Shown here in pieces: positions 47,383 to 59,102 of a stretch of DNA of 64,000 nt. The stretch is from Rehmannia glutinosa (taxonomy: Eukaryota; Streptophyta; Magnoliopsida; Lamiales; Orobanchaceae), in the NCBI GenBank assembly GCA_016081115.2, contig CM071930.1, positions 44,801,335-44,865,334 on the forward strand, given 5' to 3'. The translations under genes were made by a program, and so were the position numbers. The notes beneath the pieces were generated by a model. That model was not told the origin of the DNA, made no database searches, and worked only from the letters and a program-made list of their open reading frames with translations. Positions within the stretch are counted from its first letter, which is position 1; each line of letters opens with the position of its first letter.

Positions 47383-48617
47383 TGTTACCCCACCCCCTTC
47401 ACTTTCTAGCATTTTCATTAATGATGTTTTGTATTTTGATAAATCTTTGTAAAACTCATTTGTACTAATGATATTTGCTTGTTTTTCTTAAAAGGGTTAA
47501 TATTGCAAGTTGATAATGACTTGTGGATGATCATGATTTATGATGGAGTATTTGATGGTAAAAATACTCTAAAGCATTGTTTGATAATTGGTATGAAGTA
47601 CTTGATGGTAAAAGTGCTTCTTTTTGCTTTGTTATGCTTAGTTGAATATATTGGGACATTTGATACATGTATTGTTGAAAGCATGACTTATTACTTGTTG
47701 GATGCTCTAATTGTTGGCATTTGAAATGCCTTGATCATTCTTAGCTTATCTCAATTGGGTTGAACCCTTGAGAATCTACCTTGAGCTTCTTAATTGATGA
47801 ACAAATTATTGCATATGGTGCATATGATTTTTTGAGCTTTGAAATAAGGTTGATTGATGTTATGAAATTTTTTTGGCTTGAACCATTTACAAAGGTTATA
47901 TACAACCTCTTCTATTTTTCACGCACACAAGGTGTTTGTTAAAATGTCACAATGAAAATTTCAACTTATACATGATTCTCTCGCTTCCAAAAGTCTTCTA
48001 TACTCATTGAGATCATGTTTTGGGAAATAAAACGAGCGTATGAACTCTTCATAATACATTTCTCCCATTTTCCTTGGCTTTTAAGCCTAAATTGCTCAAT
48101 GGTTGATAAACCATTTCTTTGGCGCACTTTGATATACTTCTATGATGTTTTTATCATCCTAACATTCTTTTTGATGATTCCAAAGGGGGAGAAACAGGAT
48201 ATTGGCTCATTAGCTCAAAGAAGCTAATAAAAGCTTGTCATAAAAGCTATAAGCTATGGCTCATAAAAGCCATAAGTTGTGATTTGTTCTTAGTCCAATT
48301 GTTGCTTGATGGACTTATATTATTGTTTAATGTTGTTTTGTGACAGGGGGAGCTTATAAGCTCTTGATCAAATCGTAAAAGCTAAAAGTTTTTAGCTTAT
48401 GGATTATTGCTCTTACATTATTCTTGATGTGCTTGTTGATAGGGGGAGCTTGTGCTTATTATTGAAAATATTTACTCCCTACTTGGTTGCTTTAATATTT
48501 TTGGAAATTTTGGTTGCTTCCAAACGGTCAAATGTTTTTTACGGAAAATCATTTCTAAATTACTCTCTTAGTTTGTGTAAAAATTGTTTTGGTTTGTAAT
48601 CATCAAAAAGGGGAGAT
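47383..48617 (+). other. Copia-B1 3' non-coding region with multiple polypurine tracts
   Basis: Purine tracts AAAGGGGGAG (48184-48193), AGGGGGAG (48345-48352), AGGGGGAG (48441-48448) and AAAAAGGGGAGA directly before the 3' LTR (48605-48616). Between them are short inverted repeats on AGCTTATAAGCT and AAAAGC..GCTTTT themes. Repeated polypurine tracts upstream of the 3' LTR are a known trait of Sireviruses. Confidence 0.75.
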
Positions 48618-50107
48618 TGTTTGATACATGTTTTTATCTTAATTTTGATGATTTTATTTTATCACCAAAACAATGCTTTTAAAGGTTGTCCAAATACTCC
48701 TAAATGATTTAAAATGGTTTTAATAAGGAGTATTTTCTCAAGTTTATTTTCGTCTAAATTGGACAACGCTTTTAATGATTTTACGTTATTGGGTTTTCAC
48801 TCTCAAACGATGTTTCTAAATGTTGTCCTAATACTTCCGATCGGTTTAAAATGTTTTTACTAAATTTTCGGAGTATTTCTTGAGTTTTATTTTCGACAAA
48901 AATTGGACAATATTTCATGTCTCGTGGTCGAGATTCGCCCTATAGGGCAACCCATACTCGAAGATGTTTTTAGAAGCAGAAAATGAGACGGAAAGAAAAA
49001 CAAGCAGGTCGACCGGTGCCGCTTGGCGTCGGCCGATCGGTCGGCCCGGCCATGGGTCGGCCGGTCGACGTTTGCAAGTTTCGTTTTTGAAAGCGGAAAA
49101 CCTTGCATTTTTGAAACAAGAGGGACCGGTTGAAGCAGGGGTCGACCGGTCGAAGCCTACGTCGTCGGCCGTAGTTGTTGTATTTTTCAAAGTGTTCTCT
49201 TTAACTCTTATTTCGTGCGACCGTGCATGTGTATTAATGACAAAAAAATATGACCGTTTGATAAAAAGACACATTTCCTTAAATTGTGGGATTGATTTCT
49301 AAATTACTATTTTCTTGATTTTAATTGTATTTTTTCGTAGATTTTCAATCCCCAAGAGGAGCCTATGCTTGATCAATCATCTCCTATAAATAGAGGAAGT
49401 TTTGGAGCAACCAATACAACAATTGAGATACTTACACAACAAGATACACTTCAAGCAAACACTTGGTCTTTCATTGTCTTATTTCTTGTTGTAATCTGCC
49501 TAGCTATTCACTTTCACATTCTTGAGGTCTAGGCTATTCTTGATTACACTTGCACTCTATTGTATTATCAATTATCGAGTTGTAATCTTGAATTTGTGGT
49601 AAATCATTCAAACACAAGATATCCTTGTGAGTGTTCTTGTGGTAAGAACACACTTGGGTGATCTAGGTGTTAGGTGTGAGAAGATTGTGGTAATCTTCTT
49701 ATTGAGGTGTTGAAGAATTTGGTATTCTTCAAGGTTGAAGATTGTGGTAATCTTCACAAGGTGCCGTTGAAGGAAGATTGTGGTAATCTTCAAAGGGAGA
49801 TTGTGGTAATCTCCAAAGGTGGTGTTGAAGAAGAGTGTGGTGCTCTTCAAGGTGTTGTAAGTTGAATTTGTATTAATTTTGGTAATTAATAAAATTCTTT
49901 TTTTTCGAAATCCATCCCGGATATACTGGGGTGGTAGAGGATTAGGCCCTAGGTGGGTTGAACCTCTTTAAATCGACGTGTGTTGTTTATATTCCGCACC
50001 TTTATTATTGTATTTGAGCATTCGGTTTTAAAAAGAGGGCGAAATCGAAAAGATGGAGATAATCTATTCACCCCCCCTCTAGATTATCGTAGCCGCTTGG
50101 ACTTACA
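48618..50107 (+). repeat. Copia-B1 3' LTR
   Basis: 1490 bp, TGTTTGATACATG to TTGGACTTACA. TATAAATA at 49385-49392, hairpin array 49631-49890. The palindrome block GGTCGACCGG/CCGGTCGACG (49008-49170) is better kept than in the 5' LTR. Confidence 0.95.
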
Positions 50108-50452
50108 GTTATATGGTAAATGGATTGAGCTTTTGAACATGAGGCTATGGCAGAAGATGAGGACCAGAAGGAAACCTGGAAGATAATTTGGAGGAAGATC
50201 CAGAAGAAGACCCAGAAGAAGATCCGGATGAAGATGAAGACATGGATCAGTAGAGATAAATAAGTCTATGTATTGGAATAATTGATAAATAAATCCTTAT
50301 TATATATAAAGCTTAGTTGTCCTTTAATTGATACTAATTTATTTGACCATTATATTATGATATTTAGATTTTAAGTTAGATATTTCATGTGAAATCCATT
50401 AATAACTTGAGATAAATAATAATAATAATATATTACGTATGACCTTAAGAGT

Positions 50453-53400
50453 ATGGCTATCCGTCGTGGAAATCAAGTCAATGGTGAGAACTCCACTAAC
50501 TCAGGAAATCAAACCACTGCTACTGCTGGAGATATAATTGTTGAGTTCCTCAGAGGTGTGCAGAACAACGGGGACAACAACAACAACAACAACGAGTTAT
50601 GGAACAATTTCGCCACTATCTTCCACCCACATTCAATGGACGTGATGGCCCAACAATAGTAAAAGAATGGTTTCGATCGCTAGAGAGGATTTTTTGACTT
50701 ATTGGATGCACAGACGAACAGAGAGTCGTATGTGCTGCCTTCTAACTCACTGAAGACGTTGATCATTAGTGGGAAGGGTTGTTAGGAAATTTATTAAGTA
50801 GATTTTGATGATACCATGTAAAACTTAAACTAGGAAGTTGGCACCCCATTTTCCTTGTATTTTGTATTGTAATAGATAAATTTGGAAAAAGCTGAGTCAA
50901 GTCAGCTATGCCAAAGAATACAAGAAGTCAACTGCGGACTGGATTGAAGACTCTGCTGTGTGTCAGCTGAGTATGACCAAGAAGGAAGTCAAGGACTCGA
51001 CTGAAGGTGTGTCAGCTGAGGAACAAGCTGTAAAAAGTGTCAGTCAAGTTAGCTAAAGAAGCCAAGTCTCAAAGTTGAAGTGACAGTTGAGTCATCCAAT
51101 AACTGGAAGCTGACTCAAGTCACCTGGGATAAAGACATCAGTCTAGTCAAGACAACTGACTTAAATCCGTTGATTAAAAGTCAAGAATGTTACTCAGAAT
51201 AGTAACATGTCAAAGTTGTCAGGTGTAAAGTGTTAGTCCCAGAATTGTGCAAAAGGAATAAACCAATGGGAAGCACTGCATCGTGTGTCAGAAAGTCTGC
51301 AATGCTGCAAGTCATTTAATACGAGGAAATATCAACATCAAGGACTGCAGACAAGACAATCCAACGAACACAAGTGACTTTTGAAATTAGCATATCTCTT
51401 CAACGGGAAATTTTTTAAAAGTGCACTATAAAAGGCTGAGAAATTTATTGAGAAGAGGTAACCTTGTGAACCTGAACCACGAACAAGCAAGCATTATTCA
51501 AGCAATTAACCTGCAATATTCTGAATAAGTACATTCAAGCAAATCCTCAAGCCTGGAACTCGAAGGAAATCGATCCAACACAAGTTGTGAAGGAAAGATA
51601 ACTTCAATCTGTTGAAGAGGAAACTTTTGAAGAATCAAAAGGGGTCTACTTTCCAAGGAGGATTGTAGGAAGGTTCAAGGTCGAACCAGTATCAAGTTTG
51701 TTGGAGGGCTACGTGATCAAATCCAAGAACTTGAGAAGTGAGCTGAAGTAGTAAGGCAGCTACCCTGTGAAGAAGCTGAGTCGCAAGAGAAGCCAACTGT
51801 GTGATCAAGGTTGTCTCCAGACTGTTCACCACTTTGTATACTGATCTGTTATTTAGTGGATTCATCCAGGAGTTGGAGAAGAGAGGATTAGAAGAATTAC
51901 CCCATCCTCGAACCTCTATAAAAATACTTGTGTCATTTACTTTCAGCACATTTACTTTCTTGCATACTTACATTATATCTGATGTTAGAATCATATCTGC
52001 TATTCAACTGATTAATAACCAAGTGCTAAAAATCAAGTGTTAAAACAAGCTTAAAACATATCAAGGGTGTTAAGTCTTCCGCTGATAAAACTAAACCAGC
52101 CAAGTTAAGTTTAGGTTAAATAGTCGAGTTATTCTATCAACATCTCTATCGAGTCTGTTGAGTGGCTAACTTAGCTGAATAACCAACTTAGCTGTCCCTC
52201 AAGGACACATCTATTTGAATCAACTCTGTTGTAATTTTAAAAGGACTAAAATCAAAAATTTGGTAAGGTTTATTCAACCCCCGCCCCCTTCTAAACCTTA
52301 CTCACACCCCTTGGGACCTACAAGGGTATTGGAGGACTAAGACCGAGGAAGATCGGAACGCTTTAACATGGGGTGAGTTCAAGGTTATTGTAATGAAAAA
52401 GTTTTTTTCACAACCATATTGGGACAAGAAGGAGACAAAATTACTTAACTTTAAACAAAGAAACATGATTGTCACAGAGTATGAGAGACAGTTCAATCAA
52501 CTAAGTCGGTTTGCTCCACACCTAGTGGATACTGATTTGAAAAAGGCTCTGAGGTTTATAAGGGGACTTCGAGTACAACTATCAGGAATACTATCTTCTC
52601 AAGGAGATTTGGAGTACTCGGTGATGGTGAGAAGGGCTCATGAGGTGGAGGCAAGTTTTGATGGGGGCGAGGAGGAGCAAAAGTTGGTTGTGTTGTCTGA
52701 GAAAAGAAAATGGGAAGGGGCAAAACAGAATAAAAATGAAAATCAAAATAAACAAATAAAGGCTGATGGAAATGCACGCCCAGCTACGCAAGTAGACAGG
52801 CCAACTTGCCCAAAATGCAAGAAGAATCATTTTGGAGAATATTTAGCTGGACAAAGAAAATGCTTCAAGTGTAAGAATCCAGGGCATGAAGTCTCTAATT
52901 GTCCTCTCTTGAAAGCTGAGCGGGAAAGAAGAGAACAAACATCTGGAGGTAGAGCTCGAATGTATGCTATGACTCAAAAAGAAGCTGATCAGAACCCGGG
53001 TACAATGTCAGGTATGCTAACCATCTATGGAATACCTGATCTTGTACTTTTCGACACTGGTGCCATACATTCATTTTTATCTGCCAAATTTCATGCTATA
53101 TTAGGAAATAAGAGTGCTAGAGTAAGTGAACCCTTTGAGGTTGGCTTACCATCTGGAAATTCGATAACAACTGACTCAGTAAATAAGGATGTTGAAGTGA
53201 ATATAGGAGGAAAATATCTTAAAGGTGATCTATACATAATTAAGATGAAGGATTTTGACGTAATCTTTGGTATGAATTGGCTTAGTAGATATCATGCAGA
53301 CATTAAGTGTCATGAGAAAGAGATAATATTCAAACTACTAGGAAATGATGAGATAAAATTCTATGGGATTAATTCTAAGGTAGTACCACGAGTGATATCG

Positions 53401-53520
53401 TCAATGAAGGCAAGAAAGATGTTGAAAAAGAAATATTGTCAAGGATATCTATTGAGTTTAGTAAATACCTCGACAGCCGAAGTGACACCTAATGAGGTAC
53501 CAATTGCGCAAGAATTTTAG
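50453..53520 (+). pseudogene. Gypsy gag and protease, interrupted by a Copia-A solo LTR
   Basis: The ATG at 50453 opens MAIRRGNQVNGENSTNSGNQ with an Asn-rich stretch, and the frame shifts near 50640. The part encoding EWFRSLERI and the WEG segment is broken by the insertion at 50780. After it, from 52323, the frame reads TWGEFKVIVMKKFFSQPYWD, FNQLSRFAPHLV, a zinc knuckle CFKCKNPGHEVSNC (near 52861-52902) and the protease line FDTGAIHSFLS with GMNWLSRYHADI. The frame closes with a TAG at 53518 where gypsy polyproteins normally continue into RT. Confidence 0.88.
50780..52322 (+). mobile_element. Copia-A solo LTR inside Gypsy gag
   Basis: TGTTAGGAAATTTATTAAG to TTGGGACCTACA, 1543 bp, flanked by a perfect duplication AGGGT (50775-50779 and 52323-52327). 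TATAAAA is at 51427-51433. It lacks the foreign patches of the Copia-A 5' LTR and is the best available reference for the Copia-A LTR. Confidence 0.94.
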
Positions 53521-54870
53521 GATGTATTCCCAAAAGACTTGTCGGGAATTCCTCCAAATCGTCAGGTTAAAATTGGAATAGTTGGGTATCTGGGGCAGCA
53601 CCTATATCTAAGGCACTTTATAGGATGGCGCCAAAGGAATTACAAGAGTTAAAGGTGCAAATACAAGAACTTTTGGATTTGGGATTCATTAGACCTAGTG
53701 TATCACCGTGGGGAGCACCAATTCTATTTGTCAAGAAAAAAGACGGGTCACTTAGGATGTGTATCAATTATAGAGAACTTAATCAGCTCACAGTGAAGAA
53801 CAAGTACCCGTTGCCGAGGATTGAAGACTTGTTTGATCAATTGAGAGGTGCCAGCACCTTCTCTAAGATTGACTTGAGATCCGAATATCATTAGTTAAAA
53901 ATTAAAGAGAGTGATATCCCAAAAATGGCATTTAGAACTCGATATGGACATTATGAGTTTGTAGTAATGCCATTTGGGTTAAGTAATGCACCAGCAATAT
54001 TCATGGACTTGATGAATAAAGTGTTTCATCTGTATCTAGACCAATTCGTCATAGTCTTTATCGATGATATACTTGTATATTCAAATAATAGAGAGCAACA
54101 TAATGAGCATTTAAGAATAGTGCTAGAAATATTTCGCAAGGAGAAGTTATACGCGAAATTCAAGAAATGTGAGTTTTGGCTAGATCGAGTTGTGTTTCTT
54201 GGACATGTAATCACTGCTCAAGGAATTGAAGTGGATCCGTCTAAAGTTAAAACAATTAATCAATGGAGTGCACCTACAAATGCGAATGTAGTTCGCAGTT
54301 TTCTAGGTTTGGCAGGCTATTATCGGAGATTTATTGAAGGATTTTCAAAGATAGTTGTGCCTATGACTCGACTAACAAGAAAACGGGAGAAGTTCCAATG
54401 GAATGAGAAATGTGAAGAAAGCTTTCAAGAGTTTAAGCGAAGGCTAACTTCTGCATCAGTATTAACAATTCCTGACCCCACTAAAATTTTTGTTATTTAT
54501 AGTGATGCATTAAAACAGGGCTTGGGATGCGTGCCAATGCAACATTTGTCTATGCCTCAAGACAACTAAAGCCACATGAGTTAAATTATCCTACTCATGA
54601 CCTAGAGTTAGCTGTTGTAGTGCATGCATGAAAGATCTGGCGCCATTACCTATATGGAGGGAAATGTGAAATCTTCACCGACCACAAAAGCTTGAAATAT
54701 ATGTTTACTTAGAAAGAGCTAAACATGAGGCAAAGAAGGTGGTTGAAATTGGTGAATGACTATGATTGCACTATCAGCTATTATCCGGGGAAAGCTAATA
54801 TTGTAGTCGATCCATTAAGTCGTAAAACAAAAGGAGAAATGTCAAGATTCATATCTGAATAAGAACATCT
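53521..54870 (+). pseudogene. Gypsy reverse transcriptase and RNase H (broken)
   Basis: RT motifs in order: LDLGFIRPSVSPWGAPILFV, DGSLRMCINYRELN, FSKIDLRSEYH followed by a stop (53893), then FRTRYGHYEFVVMPFGLSNA, the intact active site FIDDILVYS, FLGHVITAQGIEVDP and FLGLAGYYRRFI. RNase H begins VIYSDALKQGLGC and is frameshifted at about 54535, with remnants of LNYPTHDLELA and the H-containing end up to 54870. Confidence 0.92.
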
Positions 54871-56443
54871 TGTGAGAGAATTCTCCAGGATGAGAATTGA
54901 AGTAGTGGTACCACCAAAAAGCACGGAGATAGTACTAGCATCCTTGGTGGTGCAACCTACTCTGAGAGAAAAGATAAAAGAAGCTCAACCTCGAGATAAA
55001 TTTTTGAGCAAAATGAAAGAAAAAAACTTGTGAAGGGAGTGTAAAAGGATTTGTTATAGCAGGTGATGGTACTTTGACTTATGGAGGGGGATTATGCATT
55101 CCTAAAGAAGAAGGGTTTAGAAAAGAAATTCTCGAAGAAGCTCACTGTACGTCGTACACAACTCACCTGGAGGTACAAAAATGTATCGATATTTAAGAGA
55201 AGTATTTTGGTGGCGAAGTATGAAAAGAGATATTAGAACTTTTGTGGTAAAATGTTTGACATGTCAGCAAGTTAAAGTCGAACACCAAAGACCATCTGGT
55301 TTGCTCAAACCACTTGACATCTCCAGAATGGAAATGAGAGTACATAACTATGGATTTTATGGTAGGGCTTCCACCATCAATCAAGGGAATAAGGACATAT
55401 GGGTTGTAGTAGATCGATTAACAAAGTCAGCATATTTCTTACCTATTAAGATGACGTTCAATATAGAGCGATATGCACAAATTTACATTAGGGAGATAGT
55501 GAGACTTCATGGAGTTCCTGTGTCAATTGTTTCAGATAGAGATAAGAATTTTACTTCTAAGTTTTGGAAAAGTCTAAAAAGTGCTTTGGGAACAAAACTT
55601 AGATTTAATACGGCTTATCACCCGGAAACAGATGGACAGTCTGAAAGGACTATACAAATATTGGAAGATATGTTTAGAGCATGTCTGCTCGGCTTAGGAC
55701 ATAATTGGAAAACATTATTACCCTTGGTGAAGTTTGCTTATAACAACAGTTATCAATCGAGTATTGGTATGGCTCCATACGAGGCGTTGTATGGAAGAAA
55801 GTGTAGATCACCATTATATTGGAGCGAAGTTTGTGAAAGAAAAATGTTGGGGCCTGAATTGATTCGGCAAACCATATAGAAGATAGCTATGATACAAGAT
55901 CGAATCAATATGGCTAAAGATAGGCAAAAGTCGCATGCTGATAGACGGAGAAAATATATACAGTTTGATGAAGAAGAAAAAGTATTTCTAAAAGCAACTC
56001 GTATCAAAGGTGTTATTCGATTTGGCGAAAAGGGAAAATTGAAGCCAAGATATATCGGACCGTTTGAAATCCTTACACGAGTTGGAGATTTAGCTTATCA
56101 GCTAGCATTACCACCGAGTGTGTCAAGTGTGCACAATATTTTTCATGTTTCGATGCCAAGGAAGTAAGTTCACGATCCAAATCTAATCGTGAATTATAAG
56201 GATCTAACAATAAACAATGACTTAACTTACGAGGAAGCACTAGAAGCTGTTTTGGAACACAAGATTCACCATTTTAGAAATAAAGATGTTGCTCTGATCA
56301 AAGTACAGTGGAGACGTCATGGCAGAAATGAAGTTACTTGGGAGCATGAAGAGAAGATTCATGTCAAGTACCCAAGTTTTTCAATTCCAGGTAAGATATC
56401 GAATTTCGAGGATGAAATTATATTTAAGGATAGTAGAATGTGA
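54871..56443 (+). pseudogene. Gypsy integrase and chromodomain-like tail (broken)
   Basis: The integrase zinc finger is frameshifted: EEAHC.SYTTH near 55140, CLTCQQVK at 55253. Next come WVVVDRLTKSAYFLP, SDRDKNFTSKFW and HPETDGQSERTIQ with the catalytic Glu, then a GPF/Y motif YIGPFEILTRVGDLAYQLAL. A separate frame from 56189 reads LEAVLEHKIHHFRNKDVALI and VQWRRHGRNEVTWEHEE, the layout of a chromodomain that steers insertion into heterochromatin. Stops at 55877 and 56165 break the frame. Confidence 0.9.
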
Positions 56444-57171
56444 TATCCACATTATTTTAGGGGTTAGTTTAGGAGTTATTTTAGGGGTTAGAATAAAGGT
56501 TAGTTTAGAGATTAATTTAGGGGTTAATTTAGGTTTTTTTAAAAAAATATATAGAAATAAAAATAAAAATCAGCTTATAAATACATGAATAACCCACATA
56601 AGTTTTTCACAATTTTCTCAATTCTCTACAATAGAAAATGAAAGGATCGAGGACTAGGACTTTTATCATTCATTTTTCTACATCGAATATCTGCGATTAT
56701 TAATGTAGGGATTTTTATATTATTTGTACTTATTTAATGTTCCATGATTATACTTCATTGATTGCGATATATGTCAAGAGGAAATAAATTCATATAAACT
56801 AGGGGCCATGACAAGGGTCCGGGATCAAAAGTATCTTTGGGGTGAACCCGCAATGCTATATGCAGGAACTGGCCAATCAGAGGAAAAATAGGAAATTAAT
56901 GAATTTATTGTTGTAATTATGTGAATGATTTCATGTTATATTAAATATTGACATATATATCTCTACTGAGCAAGATAAAGCTCACCCCTATTATTATAAT
57001 GACTTTCAGGTTGAGGAATCCGGCTGAAGATATGATGTTGTGGAAGGTGGAATAAATCATTCTATATTTATATATTAAATAATTATGATCGGACTAAATT
57101 TTAGATTTATGTCTTTAATTTTTTTTTCGGTTTATGCTTGGGATAATTTTTGGATATTTAATTTGAAGATA

Positions 57172-57223
<52 letters not shown>

Positions 57224-57345
57224 TTTTTCCTTAAGAATTTAAAAATTCTAAATCGAATTTTTGATAATTATTATCACTTCAATTTATAAATTCGTGTTTT
57301 TTTAATAATATTTTTAGAGTACTTTCATAAAATTGGGTCGTTACA
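56439..57345 (+). repeat. Gypsy 3' LTR
   Basis: 907 bp; TATAAATA at 56576-56583; (ATT)n at 57173-57220. It differs from the 5' LTR by scattered substitutions and by repeat length. Confidence 0.92.
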
Positions 57346-57350
57346 GTTTC

Positions 57351-57814
57351 TATATAGGTTTCAATATTATTCTGTTGTTTTTTGGTTGTTTCCATGTTTT
57401 TTAAATTTTCAATGCATTAAATCAAAGATTGAATTGTATTTTTTATTCATGTGTTTTTCTGTACTACTTTCAATGTGTTTTGTTTTAATATGGGTTCTTT
57501 TATATGTATATTTTCTTGAATTTTTAAGCTTTCGAGAATAAAGTTGGTTAGTTAATGAGGGTATAGATTATTTTTCACTAAAATTTTATTAGATGAAACA
57601 TGTTTAAAACATGTTCGAAACAACGTCGTGAGGAAATCCGAAAAAACTGGCGGAAGCGTAAAAATGTCTGAAAAACGCGCGGGAGCATAAATAGTACGAA
57701 AAAAGCCCGGGAGAGTAAAATGATGTCTTTTTTCCGGAATGTTGGGCAAATGTGTCTATAACCCAAATATAAACTAACTAGGTTATTAAATCCAGTGAAA
57801 AAAGAGTAGGTATC
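57351..57814. other. Right part of the T-rich repeat block and short spacer
   Basis: 57351-57530 continues the T-rich repeats of 40082-40605. From there to 57814 I see no feature, apart from three short repeats of the type GGAAATCCGAAAAAAC/GGAGCATAAATAG (57625-57725). Confidence 0.5.
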
Positions 57815-57891
57815 TTGTGAGACTGTCTCACAGATCTAAATCCGTGAGACGGGTCCTCGCATGGTCCCCCTCCTCCTCTCTCCTGGTCTCG

Positions 57892-57926
<35 letters not shown>

Positions 57927-58820
57927 CATTGGTCCCTCTAATTGTCTCTCTCCATACATCCATTTCTCTCATGGTCCATCTCTTTATCTCTCCTTGCATC
58001 TTACTCCTTTCAGAGCCTCCCCTCTCTCTCCTCACGTCTTACCCCTCTTTCTCTCCTTATGTTTCTTTCTCTCTACACGCACGAAACAAAGGGAAAAAAT
58101 AAAGCAAATAAAGTACCACTTCTTATGAAAAACTATCATTTCTTATAAATAAAAGTATCATTTCAAATGAAAAAAGTATCACATTAGGCTCGAAAAATAT
58201 TACTTTTTATTAAAATAAAGTATCACTTCTTATGACAAAAGTATCATTTTTTATTTAAAAAAATATCACTTCTTATGGAAAAAAATATTACTTCTTATGG
58301 CACAAGTATCACTTATTATGAAAAAAAACATTACTTTTTATTTTTTTTAAAAAACACTTTTTATTAAGATAAGGTATCACTTTTATGGAAAAAATATCGA
58401 TTCTTATTAAAATAAATATCACTTTTTATTAAAAAAAACTGGGACGGATCCAGAAATTTTTTATAATGGAGCACAAATAATATGAATATATTCATAAACT
58501 ACATCAAAAATATTTAATAGAGGCCGACACACTTTGTCTTTTTTTAAACCTAATTATTATATAACTTTAAAGACTTATATATCACTAATAATGGTATATA
58601 AAGTAACACTATTAACACTTTTTTAAATAAAATTTTATAATATATTCTTTTAATTTTTAATGCCTTCAGTGTTTTATAAATTGTTATTTTGGTACACTAT
58701 GAATTTATAAACTATAATGTTATTAGTGATGATTTTGGCACGCTATGAACTTAATGTTATATAACACTTTTTTGATTTTTTTAATAATCTTATTAACACT
58801 TTGTGCATAAATTAGTAGTG

Positions 58821-58856
<36 letters not shown>

Positions 58857-59071
58857 TTACATAAATAATAAATAATAAAAGTAAAAAGCAAAAGAGTTAT
58901 GGGGGCACGTGCCCCCATGGATGGAAATGTAGTTCCGTCTATGAAAAAAAGTATCAGTTTTTATTAAAAGATTATCATTTCTTATTTTAAAAGTATCACT
59001 TCTTATTTAGAGAGAGAGAGATATATGAGATGCGGGGATAGAGAGAGATGAGAGAATCACATAAGTATATA

Positions 59072-59102
<31 letters not shown>

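Larger units (their letters stand above)
42235..50107 (+). mobile_element. Copia-B1: LTR retrotransposon with gag and env-like ORF but almost no pol
   Basis: 5' LTR 42235-43717 and 3' LTR 48618-50107, with a perfect target duplication GTTAT (42230-42234 and 50108-50112). Inside are a PBS, a nearly complete gag (43740-45177), a spacer with a pol relic (about 45534-45665), an env-like ORF (46056-47382), non-coding DNA and several polypurine tracts. No protease, integrase or full RT is present in 4.9 kb of internal sequence. The element must have been mobilised by a relative with pol. Confidence 0.9.
41905..50254 (+). pseudogene. Small extra ORF between primer site and gag of the Gypsy element, split by Copia-B1
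   Basis: An ATG at 41905 opens MAGTRYIARKNNNNNNWGPN. After a frameshift the frame goes on as WYNVRNIIGAPNERVASRRV and NVKAEKLYASLLVYDGHDGR to FAKL at the insertion point 42234, and resumes at 50113. In one frame it ends with an acidic tail rich in EEDPEED and DEDEDMDQ (50190-50254). In total about 470 bp, not similar to any gag or pol domain I can name. It might be a remnant of a longer leader ORF. Confidence 0.45.
40606..57345 (+). mobile_element. Gypsy LTR retrotransposon with C-terminal chromodomain (Tekay/Del type)
   Basis: 5' LTR 40606-41540 and 3' LTR 56439-57345 share TGTGATA.CCAC...GGGTCGTTACA. The target duplication GTTTC (40601-40605 and 57346-57350) is perfect. The domain order protease, RT, RNase H, integrase, chromodomain-like tail defines a chromovirus. 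Two later insertions sit in it: Copia-B1 (42235-50107) and a Copia-A solo LTR (50780-52322). Removing them leaves about 7.3 kb. Stops in gag and pol show it is no longer active. Confidence 0.93.

Noticed and set aside
57817..58128. Ser/Leu-rich frame in CT repeats (and 58996-59328 on the minus strand)
   Set aside because: Low-complexity translation of CT/GA microsatellite DNA.
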